Shown: in pieces, positions 17,278-25,746 of the stretch
Position numbering within the stretch: position 1 is the stretch's first letter
Layout: each line of letters starts with the position of its first letter
NCBI RefSeq assembly: GCF_036924535.1
Contig: NZ_JAZHRT010000001.1
Span: forward strand, 2,790,001 to 2,854,000
From: Bradyrhizobium sp. AZCC 2262
Lineage (GTDB): Bacteria > Pseudomonadota > Alphaproteobacteria > Rhizobiales > Xanthobacteraceae
Length of the DNA: 64,000 bases
Direction of reading: 5' to 3'
Translations under genes and position numbers: made by a program
Notes under the pieces: generated by a model
The model's database searches: none
The model's input: the letters and a program-made list of their open reading frames with translations, nothing else
Told to the model about the DNA's origin: nothing

Positions 17278-18111
17278 ATGGCGAAGAAGGGCATTCGTCA
17301 CGAATGGCTGGCGCACCTCCTAGACTTCTCACCTCCCTACAAGTCGCAGGGCAAGGTGGTGCATCGCCCCTGGTTCAGCCCGGAAGAATACAAGCAACTG
17401 TATACGGCGACGCGTGAGCATGCGAGGGCGAGCCTTCCGCATCACCGCTGGAACGCCGACCAATTGCATGACTACGTCCTCTTTCTTGGGAACACTGGCC
17501 TGCGGCCTGATGAAGCCAAGAACTTGCAGCATCGCGACATAACGATCGTGGAGGAGGGGCGTCGCGGCGAGAAAATTCTGGAAATCGAAGTGCGAGGAAA
17601 GCGCGGGGTAGGCTATTGCAAGAGTACGCCGAGCGCGGTGCTTCCTTATGAGCGTTTGCTCAGCCGTCCAAAGTACGTCCCGCAAGGGAAGGCGCGCGAG
17701 CGTGCGAGAAATCCTCGCCCTGCCGCTCCCCCGCAATATCCGCAGCCGACCGACCCGGTGTTTCCGGGCAACCACATTAAGCTGTTCAATCGGCTGCTGG
17801 CGGAGAGTACGCTGAAGCTTGACCGTGATGCGAAGCCGCGCACGGCCTAAAGCCTGCGGCACACCTATATTTGCATGAGGCTGATGGAGCGGGCAGACAT
17901 CTATCAGATCGCCAAAAACTGCCGCACCAGCGTTGAGATGATCGAGAAGTTCTATGCCGCGCACATCAAGAATACTCTCGATGCCTCGGCCATCAACGTA
18001 CGGCGTCCGAAATCCGTCCGCCAGGTCAAGCCGGTGATTTCAGCCGAGCCTGCAATCCGGGTTAATCCGGCTACGATCGATGTTATAGAATCTAGGGACA
18101 CTGAAGTTTAG
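17278..18111 (+). pseudogene. Tyrosine recombinase (phage-type integrase), nonsense mutant
   Basis: The catalytic domain of a site-specific tyrosine recombinase. The first Arg box is GNTGLRPDEAKNL, the second box SLRHTYI, and the nucleophile Tyr is in MIEKFYAAH. Between the first and second boxes the frame is stopped by TAA at 17848-17850; related enzymes have Tyr at this point (T-A-Y-S-L-R-H-T), so a TAC or TAT to TAA change explains it. The same frame stays open to 18111. The product would be about 277 aa without the stop, and the N-terminal DNA-binding domain also seems missing. It stands at the left of the OLD/helicase operon and is probably the relic of the integrase that brought it in. 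Confidence 0.8.
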
Positions 18112-18135
18112 CGGGCCAAGCTGGGCACGCGCTTA

Positions 18136-18182
18136 GAGCCCGGAGGGGCTCCTCTTACGAGCCGGTAGCGGCTCGCCTTTTT
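18136..18182 (+). terminator. Two tandem hairpins with T-run after the integrase
   Basis: GAGCCC-GGAG-GGGCTC (18136-18151) is followed by GAGCCG-GTAG-CGGCTC (18159-18174) and then GCCTTTTT. The second hairpin plus T-run has the form of a Rho-independent terminator, placed just after the recombinase reading frame and 150 bases before the OLD nuclease gene. Confidence 0.7.
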
Positions 18183-18676
18183 GCGCGTAGGCGCACTCCC
18201 CAATGCCGATTCTAGCGTATGCACCCGCTTGCATACTCTTGACCGATATCGCTTCATGCGTTTGCCGCTTATAATCACAACCGTGGCGTCTATTGAGTCG
18301 CACCGATCAATTGCAATGAAGTCGTTCATATGCCCTCAGATACTGTCTCCGCTCCCACCATCCGCAGGCTTTCGATCCAAAGGTTTCGCTCTATCAAGTC
18401 GATGACCTGGCTGCCCGCTTCGGGACTAAATCTCATTCTTGGAGGTGGGGATGTCGGCAAGACAACCATTCTCGACGCTATCGCACTTCTGCTGAGTCCC
18501 ACCAATCCAAACGTCGTGCCCGATACTGATTACGATGATCGGCAGGAAGAAAACGGCTTCATTATCGACGCAGTCCTTTCGCTACCCGAAGAGCCGGTTC
18601 CGGAAATCTGAACGGGACGATAAGTGGAGTTTCTGCCTGACGGCGGGCACGATAGGCCTGCGAATCAGGAGAGACC

Positions 18677-18985
18677 ATGAGCAGACGAGCCCGCCGGAAT
18701 CACTCAGCGGCCTTCAAGGCGAAGGTGGCGCTGGCAGCCATCAAGGGCGACCGGACGATAGCCCAACTGGCTGAGCATTTCGACGTTCACCCCAATCAGA
18801 TTACGGCGTGGAAATCGCAGCTTGAGGGCAATGCTTCGGAGGTTTTCGGACCTGGGGGCGGGCCGCCGGCAGCACCTGCAGTCGATGTGAAGTCGCTGCA
18901 TGCCAAGATCGGGGAGCTGACGCTGGAGAACGATTTTTTAGAAGGAGCGCTCACCAAGGCGGGATTGCTGAGCGCAAAGCGATGA
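18677..18985 (+). CDS. IS3-family transposase OrfA
   Basis: 102 aa. The N-terminal helix-turn-helix (HSAAFKAKVALAAIKGDRTI, then AQLAEHFDVHPNQITAWK) binds the element ends; the C-terminal part has a leucine-zipper-like helix (LHAKIGELTLENDFLEGALT). The stop overlaps the OrfB start by four bases (ATGA). In this family the active transposase is an OrfA-OrfB fusion made by frameshifting; no obvious slippery run of A is seen at the overlap. Confidence 0.9.
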   Translation: MSRRARRNHSAAFKAKVALAAIKGDRTIAQLAEHFDVHPNQITAWKSQLEGNASEVFGPGGGPPAAPAVDVKSLHAKIGELTLENDFLEGALTKAGLLSAKR

Positions 18986-19809
18986 TCGACCGTGGACATG
19001 ATCTGTCGATCACCAAGCAGGCGGAAGTTTTGAAGATCAGCCGCGGCAGTGTTTATTATCTGCCGCGTCCGGTGTTGTCCGCCGACCTCGCGATCATGCG
19101 GCATCTGGATCGGCTGCACCTGGAGTATCCCTTCGCCGGTTCGCGTATGTTGCGAGGCCTGCTGGCTTTGCAGGGGTGCAAGATCGGCCGCCGTCATGTG
19201 AAGACGCTGATGCGGCGGATGGGGATAGAGGCGCTCTATCGCCGTCCGCGCACCACCAAGCCCGAACCGGGGCACAAGATCCATCCGTATCTGCTGCGCG
19301 GTCTGGCGATCGAGCGGGCCAACCAGGTGTGGGCGATGGACATCACGTACATCCCGATGGCACACGGCTTCGTCTATCTCGCCGTGGTGCTCGACTGGTT
19401 CAGCCGCCGTGTGCTGTCATGGCGCGTATCGATTACCATGGAGGCGGCGTTCTGCGTCGAGACGCTGGAGGATGCGATGGCCCGTCACGGCAAGCCGGAC
19501 ATCTTCAACACCGATCAGGGCTCGCAGTTCACCGGCGCGGCGTTCACCGGCTTGCTCGCCAGCAATGGTATCGCGATCAGCATGGACGGCAAAGGGGCTT
19601 GGCGGGACAATGTGTTCGTCGAACGGCTATGGCGCAGCGTCAAATACGAGGAGGTCTATCTGCGGGCCTACGAAACCGTCGGCGAGGCGCGACATTCGAT
19701 CGGCCGGTATCTCGATTTTTACAACGGCCGACGTCCTCATTCGAGTCTTGACGACATGACCCCGGATCAAGCCTACTTCAACCTTCCGCCGCTCCGCGCG
19801 GCGGCCTAA
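18982..19809 (+). CDS. IS3-family transposase OrfB
   Basis: 275 aa with an integrase-type DDE catalytic core: first Asp in [11 protein letters not shown], second Asp in [10 protein letters not shown], Glu in [17 protein letters not shown]. The HTH_21-like N-terminal part ([14 protein letters not shown] style, here [20 protein letters not shown]) is complete. The gene ends 23 bases before the right inverted repeat. No lesions are visible. Confidence 0.92.
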   Translation: MIDRGHDLSITKQAEVLKISRGSVYYLPRPVLSADLAIMRHLDRLHLEYPFAGSRMLRGLLALQGCKIGRRHVKTLMRRMGIEALYRRPRTTKPEPGHKIHPYLLRGLAIERANQVWAMDITYIPMAHGFVYLAVVLDWFSRRVLSWRVSITMEAAFCVETLEDAMARHGKPDIFNTDQGSQFTGAAFTGLLASNGIAISMDGKGAWRDNVFVERLWRSVKYEEVYLRAYETVGEARHSIGRYLDFYNGRRPHSSLDDMTPDQAYFNLPPLRAAA

Positions 19810-21373
19810 CCCCGGCAGAGGCTCCACTTATCGACGCGGAGAATCTGTTCAGACAACCGGAACCGGCTCTCGACGACAGCAAGATCAATAATCTGCTGAA
19901 GGCTGCATGGCCGTGGGATTGGGACGGCGAGAAGCCAATCGTCCCCAACATCGACGGAGACGGTGCCAAAGCCCACAACGAGCCGGTCTACTGGATGCAG
20001 GTAACCGGCACCCCTGAACTCGACCTGATCTTTGAAGTGAAGCAGCCAGATGGCACCTCCGAAAGCATGTCACTGGCGCTACGACGCCAGCTAGGTCCGG
20101 TCCGTTTGAGCAGCGATGATCGCAACGACCGGGACTTGCGTTTTGTTCAGGGCTCTGCGCTGGACCGATTGCTGTCCGATAAGACGCTGAGATCCAGGCT
20201 AAGCAGCAAACTCGCAGAAACCAACGTCGTTGATGCTCTCACTGACGATAGCAAAACCGCGCTCTCCACGCTCAGCGACGCCTTTGCCAAGAAATCGCTG
20301 CCAACAGACCTCGACCTTTCGATAACAGGTGCTCCCGGCATCTCGGTTATGGCCCTCATCGGATTGACGGCCCAGCGCGATGGCGTGCCATTACCCCTTA
20401 GCAGCTGGGGAGCCGGAACCCGCCGCTTGTCCGCCTTAGCCATAGCCGAGCAAACGCAGGGCGCTACGCCCATTACATTGGTGGATGAAATCGAACGTGG
20501 CCTGGAGCCTTACCGACAGCGTGTGCTGGTAGGAAAGCTGGGATCAAGCAAGTCGCAGGCCTTCGTTACCACGCATAGTGCCGCCGCAATTTCTGCAGCG
20601 GCGAACTCAACGCTTTGGTACGTGGATCATGCGGGCAACATTGGCAAACTTGATGGCGCAAAAGTCGCGCAGCAACGCGCGCGAGATCCCGAGGCCTTCC
20701 TGTCCCGACTTGCCATCGTCTGTGAGGGCGTCACTGAAGTTGGATTCGCAACCACTCTACTGCTGGGTGCTCTTGGAAGTCCTCTCGAGCAAGCAGGCAT
20801 CCACATAGTTGATGGCTGCGGACACGAGACGACATTAGGTTTGCTTGAGGCGCTTGCAGATGGCGGGCTGAGTTTCGGTGGATTCGCTGACGACGAGAAG
20901 GGCAAGCATCCGACGCGATGGAAGAAGTTGGAAGAAAGTTTGGGAAAGCTGCTCTTTCGCTGGCCCACCGGCTGCCTGGAAGAAAACATCATAAAGCTGG
21001 TGCAGGAAGCCGAGCTTGAAGCTTTCATCCAGGACCCGACCGGCGAGAAAACAGGGAAGCGTCTCCGGAGCTTGCAGGAGCGCTTGGGCGCCGAAAGCAA
21101 GGATTTCGCTGTCCTTCGGGAAGAAGCCGGAGCAAACCTGCGGCAGCTCATCATCGAAGCCGCTACTGGTACAGTTCCTGAGGGCAAGGAAAGCGAAAAG
21201 AAGCACTTCGAGTCTCATGCGCGGGATTGGTTCAAGACCCTTAACGGAGGCCAGGAGCTGGCGGCCAAGGTCTTCACGTTTGATCTATGGCCGAACCTCA
21301 AGGAACAGCTTCTTCCATTCGCGAATGCTGTCCGCAGGGCTGTGGCGCTTCCACAAATCACGGACATCGCTTT

Positions 21374-22867
21374 GTGAGCGACGATTCCGTTCGACAAGCA
21401 CTCAGATCAGATGCCGGGCTTGTCGTCGTTGAGGCGCCCGCAGGTTGCGGGAAGACGCATCAAGGCGCCGATTACGTAGGGGAGGTCGCCGGGAATAATC
21501 GCGAGAGGGTCCTCATTCTGACCCACACGCACGCGGCTTGCTCTGTCTTTGCGGAGCGAACCCGGGGTATCGGCGCGCACGTCGAGATCAGGACGATTGA
21601 TAGTCTCGTTGCACAGGTTGCCACCGCTTATCATGCTGGAATCGGCGTTACCGCCGATCCCATGATATGGGTGCGGCAACGGCCGGATGGCTATGCGCAA
21701 TTGGCGGGAAAGGTTGCGCGGTTGCTTCAACAATATCCCATGATCGGCCGGGCCGTCGCCAAACGCTATCCGATTGTGATTTGCGACGAGCATCAGGATT
21801 CCAATGCAGACCAGCACGCGATTGCGATGTCTTTGCACGGCAATGGCGCACGGCTGCGAGTCTTCGCGGACCCCATGCAGAAGATATTCAAGGAAGCCAA
21901 CCCATATTCATGGGACGGCCTGGTTGGATCTGCAGACAGGGTTGATAAGCTAGATCATCCGCATCGCTGGACGCAGGGCTGTCCAGAACTTGGAAAGTGG
22001 ACGCTAAAAGCCCGAGAGGCCCTTAAGAATGGCGGCAAGGTGGATCTGCGGACCGCGCCACCCAGCGTGAAGGTTGTAAGTGCGACGAACATTGCTCAGA
22101 AAAAGTTTGATTATCGTCTCGGACAACATGACCGTCGACCCATTGACGCGTTCGAGAAAAGGCAATCTTCGCTGCTCGTGCTGACGCGTTACAATGACAC
22201 TGCCCGCGCATTGAGAAGCTTCTTCGATCGCCGGATCTTACTGTGGGAGGGGCATACGCGCTCAGCACTGGAGACTTTCGCTCAGCAGCTTGAGCAGGCC
22301 ACTGGCCCCACAGAGATCGCGGCAGCAATAATGAAGTTCATGGACGCGGTCGCCGTTGGTTTCAGCCCCTCTGAATTTGGGAGGCGATTGGGAGAGGAGA
22401 TTATTGACCGCTGCTCGAAGAAGACGCGAGGTAAGCCCGCCATGATCCAGGAACTCGCGAAACTGGTGCTAGAAGCCCCTGATCACAAAGGTGCCGCTAG
22501 AATGCTCGCTCGGCTGCATGAGTTTACCCAATCGGAGCCGCACTTTGCGAATGTTCGGTTCGATTGTCATGGCGAGTTTTGGGACGCTGTTCGCCTGGGC
22601 CAATTTGAGAGTCCAGCGGATGGTTTGGCCGACTTGGCTCATCGTCGTGCGTACGCCCGTCCCCAGCCGCCCGATCGGGCCATTAGTAACATTCACAAGG
22701 CGAAGGGCCTTGAATGCGAGAGCGTCATCGTGTTGCCATGCGATGCCAAGGCGTTTCCAGACAAGCCAGATGCTCGCTGCTTGCTCTATGTTGCGCTCAG
22801 TCGGGCAAAGAGTGAGTTGATGCTCGTCATTTCGGCTGACAACCCCAGTCCGCTTTTTATCGTTTGA
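21374..22867 (+). CDS. UvrD/PcrA-type superfamily 1 helicase (GajB-like)
   Basis: 497 aa from GTG at 21374, which overlaps the nuclease stop (GTGA); the longer frame from 21287 lies inside the nuclease gene. Superfamily 1 motifs are in order: I APAGCGKTHQ, Ia THTHAA, II ICDEHQDSN, III RVFADPMQKIF, IV region SLLVLTRYNDTARAL, V SNIHKAKGLECESVIV and VI LYVALSRAKSELML. It lacks the large 1B/2B insertions of UvrD, which gives the compact size of GajB. Known role of the family: partner of the OLD nuclease in anti-phage defence, sensing DNA ends or nucleotide state. The gene is intact although its nuclease partner is interrupted. Coupled to the HExxH gene downstream (TTGA overlap). Confidence 0.85.
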   Translation: MSDDSVRQALRSDAGLVVVEAPAGCGKTHQGADYVGEVAGNNRERVLILTHTHAACSVFAERTRGIGAHVEIRTIDSLVAQVATAYHAGIGVTADPMIWVRQRPDGYAQLAGKVARLLQQYPMIGRAVAKRYPIVICDEHQDSNADQHAIAMSLHGNGARLRVFADPMQKIFKEANPYSWDGLVGSADRVDKLDHPHRWTQGCPELGKWTLKAREALKNGGKVDLRTAPPSVKVVSATNIAQKKFDYRLGQHDRRPIDAFEKRQSSLLVLTRYNDTARALRSFFDRRILLWEGHTRSALETFAQQLEQATGPTEIAAAIMKFMDAVAVGFSPSEFGRRLGEEIIDRCSKKTRGKPAMIQELAKLVLEAPDHKGAARMLARLHEFTQSEPHFANVRFDCHGEFWDAVRLGQFESPADGLADLAHRRAYARPQPPDRAISNIHKAKGLECESVIVLPCDAKAFPDKPDARCLLYVALSRAKSELMLVISADNPSPLFIV

Positions 22868-22884
22868 ATCTCGCAAGAATCACA

Positions 22885-23253
22885 ATGACCAAACTACCCA
22901 AGCCAGATCCCGATTTGATAAATTCGCGTGAGGCTGTTTTGGAAGCCCCGGCGACCTTCGCCGCGTGCCTTAACGCGCACGGACTATACAATACTCTGCA
23001 GTTCGTTCTCAGGCTGAGTCCAAGGATCCATCAATTACTGGATGCCGTTCCCTCGGGCGTATACCCCGCAGGAGTGGTGGATGGCGAGACCATCCTCGCT
23101 TATTCAACTTATCTGCATGAGACCGTCCATTGGTGGCAACACATAGGCTCTACAACAGGGCTAATCATGAGCCTGTGCTATCCCGCCCAAGCGCATGCGA
23201 ACTTGGACGCGCTGAGGGAAGTTGTACGCCTCACCGGGCTCACAAGTCATTGA
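22885..23253 (+). CDS. Putative HExxH metallopeptidase-like protein, probably truncated
   Basis: 122 aa from ATG at 22885; a TTG at 22864 overlaps the helicase stop (TTGA) and could be used instead. The only clear motif is YLHETVHWWQHIG, an HExxH zinc site of the zincin type. It follows LDAVPSGVYPAGVVDGETIL and is followed by GLIMSLCYPAQAHANLDALR. No third zinc ligand is obvious before the stop, and known zincins are longer, so the 3' end has probably been lost; DNA after 23253 shows no clear continuation. Position and overlap put it in one operon with the OLD nuclease and helicase. I do not know this protein as a Gabija component. The protease role is inference from the motif alone. Confidence 0.5.
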   Translation: MTKLPKPDPDLINSREAVLEAPATFAACLNAHGLYNTLQFVLRLSPRIHQLLDAVPSGVYPAGVVDGETILAYSTYLHETVHWWQHIGSTTGLIMSLCYPAQAHANLDALREVVRLTGLTSH

Positions 23254-23413
23254 AGCTCTGGTCTATTCTGCCCCGATTCTGTCACTGGCACGCCTATGAC
23301 AATCACGCAGCACGAAGTCCGCCGAGGATCGCATCAACTGTCCTAGTCTCTTGTTCGACCAGGCTGGCAATTTGCTTCTCAAAATCGGTCGCGATCTGGG
23401 CCTTACGCTCTAG

Positions 23414-24699
23414 CAGTATGCTGAAAAACCATGAAACGGAGAGTTTTCTTATTCTGGCCGGTCGTCGTTGGGGCGGCGCGGCGGAGTTGGATGTAATTTT
23501 CTAGCCTAGTGTTGGAGGCCCCCTGACGCGGGGTAGCTAAGCGGCAAGCAGTTTTGGAATGCGGATCAGGTTATAGGCGATCAGATTGAGCAGGAAGTCG
23601 GCGGCGACGCGAGCGATGCCCCGATGCTTGGTCTTGCGCATGGTGCCATGCTGCTTGCCCCATCCGAAAATGCACTCGACCATCGCCCGGCGCGATTGCG
23701 ACATGTCGTACCCCGGATGCCGCGTGGTTCGTTCGTCGATGGCGCTGTGGCGGGTCTTGCCGGTTTTGGTGACGGCCTGGTTCTGTGTCACATGCGGCGT
23801 CACGCCGATGGCGCGAAGATTGGCGACATGATCGGCCGTATCGTACGCCTTGTCCTCACCGGCCGTGATGCGGCGGCCTGCGGCTTTGCGCCTCGCCTTC
23901 AGCATGGTCTCCGAAGCCCGGCGTTCGGCGGTGCCATTGGCATGCGTGACCCTGCCGGCCACCGCCAGCCCATGCCGGTTCTCCATGGTGGCGTGGCCCA
24001 TATAGCAAAGCTTGGCCTCCCGTCCGGCCGCCTTGCGATAAAGCCTGCTGTCCGGGTCGCTGGTACTCGCATGGGTGTCGTTCTTGCGCTTCTGGCCGTG
24101 GAAGTTGGCGCCATCATCGTCATCGCCGCTGCCGTCCTTAGGGCGAAAACTCTTCTGCGAAGCCCAGGCTTCGATCAGCGTTCCGTCCACCGAAAAATGC
24201 TCGTCCGACAATAGCGATTTGACCTGAGAATGGTTCAGAAGCCTGGTCATGAACTTCGTGAACACATCGCCGTTCTGCAGCCGCTCCCGGTTCTTGGTGA
24301 AGGTGGTCGGGTCCCAGACCGGATCGTCCGGCGACAGCCCCACGAACCAGCGATACAAAAGATTGTAGTCCAGTTGCTCCATCAACTGGCGTTCCGAGCG
24401 GATGCCGTAGAACACCTGCAGCAGCAAGGCGCTCAGCAATTGCTCCGGAGGGATCGAAGGACGTCCCTCGCTGGCATAGAGCCTCCCAAGGCTGCGGTTC
24501 AAATCACTCAAAACATCCCGGACAAGTTCCCGCACCTTCCGCAGCGGATGGTTCGCTGGCACACGCTTTTCCGGCGCGATGTGCGAAAACAGGCCGCCCT
24601 GATCCGTAAACCTGCCGCGCATGGTCGCCTCCACTGATTCGAGATGATAAAGTGAATCATCAAGCCTCCTCAGTGGCGAGGGGGTTCTTCAGCAAACTG
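23414..24699 (-). mobile_element. IS5-type insertion sequence, 1286 bp
   Basis: The ends CAGTATGCTGAAAAACC (left) and, in reverse complement, CAGTTTGCTGAAGAACC (right) match at 15 of 17 bases. They are flanked by CTAG at 23410-23413 and 24700-24703, a 4-bp duplication usual for this group. One intact transposase gene. Confidence 0.85.
23537..24634 (-). CDS. IS5-family (IS1182-like) DDE transposase
   Basis: 365 aa; the internal ATG at 24622 (MRGRFTDQGGLFSH) is the usual start in relatives. The N-terminal DUF772-type domain has PLRKVRELVRDVLSDLNRSL and PPEQLLSALLLQVFYGIRSE. The catalytic part shows the first Asp in HFSVDGTLIEAW, the second in GEDKAYDTADHVANLR, and the Glu in SRRAMVECIFGWGKQHG. 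No frameshift or stop is visible, so it could be active. Confidence 0.9.
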   Translation of the reverse strand: MEATMRGRFTDQGGLFSHIAPEKRVPANHPLRKVRELVRDVLSDLNRSLGRLYASEGRPSIPPEQLLSALLLQVFYGIRSERQLMEQLDYNLLYRWFVGLSPDDPVWDPTTFTKNRERLQNGDVFTKFMTRLLNHSQVKSLLSDEHFSVDGTLIEAWASQKSFRPKDGSGDDDDGANFHGQKRKNDTHASTSDPDSRLYRKAAGREAKLCYMGHATMENRHGLAVAGRVTHANGTAERRASETMLKARRKAAGRRITAGEDKAYDTADHVANLRAIGVTPHVTQNQAVTKTGKTRHSAIDERTTRHPGYDMSQSRRAMVECIFGWGKQHGTMRKTKHRGIARVAADFLLNLIAYNLIRIPKLLAA

Positions 24700-24748
24700 C
24701 TAGTGGAATTCCGATTTGATCACGCGTCGGGCAGCGCCAACAAAACTT

Positions 24749-25643
24749 TCACATCACTGCCTTTTCCCGGATCAGGTCGATCATGGCGCGCAAGGCGGCG
24801 GGTACATGCCGACGTCCGGGATAATAGAGCGACAGGCCTCGAAAGGGCGGTGTCCATTCATCCAGCACGCGAACCAGCGCGCCGGCCGCGAGGTCGGCCG
24901 CGACATTCCATTCGGTGAGATAGGCGAGGCCGAACCCGGCCCGCGCCGCCGCCAGCATTAAATTGGGCTCGTCGAGGATCAGCGGTCCTTCACCGTCGAT
25001 CGCCAGCACTTCGCCGTGGCGCTCGAACTCCCAACGATAGATGCCACCGCTGGGCAGTCGGCTGCGGATACAGCGGTGCCTTGAGAGATCGGCAGGCGTG
25101 CGCGGCTTCGGATGCTGCTTGAAATAGGCGGGCGATCCGACAACTGCGAACCGTTGATCGGGCCCCAGCGGCACGGCGATCATGTCTTGCGGCACCAGTT
25201 CAGCCAGGCGCACGCCGGCGTCGAACCCATCGACGACAATGTCGACCAGTCGTCCCTCAGTGACGATGTCGACCGTCATGTCGGGATATCGGCGCAGATA
25301 CTCGAACACCAGCGGCTCCATCTGCCGTGCCGCGCCCGCCGATGTATTGATGCGCAGTGTGCCGGCCGGCGTGTCTCGATGGCTTCCCGCCCGCGCCATC
25401 GCTTCCCTGATCTGGCCCAGCGCTGGCGCAACGCCGGAAACGAACTGCTCGCCGGCCTCGGTCAGCGAGACACTTCGGGTCGTTCGGTGGAACAGGCGCA
25501 CGCCGAGTTTTGCCTCCAGCGCGGCGATGGCATGGCTCAACGCCGAGCGCGACATGCCGAGTTCGGTAGCGGCCGCTCGGAAGCCGCGGTGGCGCGCCAA
25601 CCGTCAGCACCGCGTCCAGTTCGATCAGTCCCGATGACCTCAT
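24749..25643 (-). pseudogene. LysR-family regulator with a one-base frameshift near its start
   Basis: From ATG at 25643 the protein begins normally ([15 protein letters not shown]), but the frame then shifts; from about 25600 the correct text continues one frame over ([20 protein letters not shown], then [20 protein letters not shown] and [12 protein letters not shown]) to 24749. A single extra T in the ACGGTTGGCGCG stretch would explain it. The helix-turn-helix and the effector domain are otherwise complete. A TTG start at 25600 would cut into the first helix. It is divergent from the aldehyde dehydrogenase gene at 25747, the usual layout for a LysR regulator and its target. A sequencing error is the alternative. 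Confidence 0.7.
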
Positions 25644-25746
25644 TGTCCGGATTCCTGCACCAGATCATGCGGAATTATACATCTTATCAGGCCAACGACA
25701 GTGCCCTATCTCACGGTTCATCCACCGTTCTCTGGGAGAGAGTGCC

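Larger units (their letters stand above)
18619..19832 (+). mobile_element. IS3-family insertion sequence, 1214 bp
   Basis: The ends read GATAAGTGGAGTTTCTGCC (left) and, in reverse complement, GATAAGTGGAGCCTCTGCC (right), 17 of 19 bases alike. GAC at 18616-18618 and 19833-19835 is a 3-bp target duplication. It carries orfA and orfB in the usual IS3 arrangement and both are intact, so the element may be recent or still active. Confidence 0.85.
18330..21377 (+). pseudogene. OLD-family ATP-dependent nuclease (GajA-like), split by an IS3 element
   Basis: An AAA ATPase / TOPRIM endonuclease, about 608 aa if rejoined (typical GajA about 580). The N-terminal exon-like part (18330-18608) has IQRFRSIKSMTWLPASGLNL and Walker A GGGDVGKTT. 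The downstream part (19833-21377) has the ABC-like signature SWGAGTRRLSALAIAE, Walker B ITLVDEIERGLEP, switch His FVTTHSAAAIS, and a TOPRIM domain with VCEGVTEVGF, IVDGCGH and GFADDE. An IS3-family element sits between them, flanked by a GAC duplication. Removing the element and one GAC does not restore the frame, so there is a second lesion. The stop codon overlaps the helicase start (GTGA). An OLD nuclease next to a UvrD-type helicase defines class 2 OLD, which includes the Gabija anti-phage system. Confidence 0.8.
23303..24748 (-). pseudogene. C-terminal gene remnant interrupted by the IS5-type element
   Basis: If the IS and one CTAG copy are removed, a minus-strand frame reads ESFVGAARRDQIGIPLERKA, then QIATDFEKQIASLVEQETRT and VDAILGGLRAA-stop (stop at 23303-23305). 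It has helical, coiled-coil-like composition and runs uninterrupted across the insertion site, which argues that it was coding. Only about 50 codons are left before the frame meets a stop next to the LysR gene. I do not recognise the parent protein. Confidence 0.35.
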
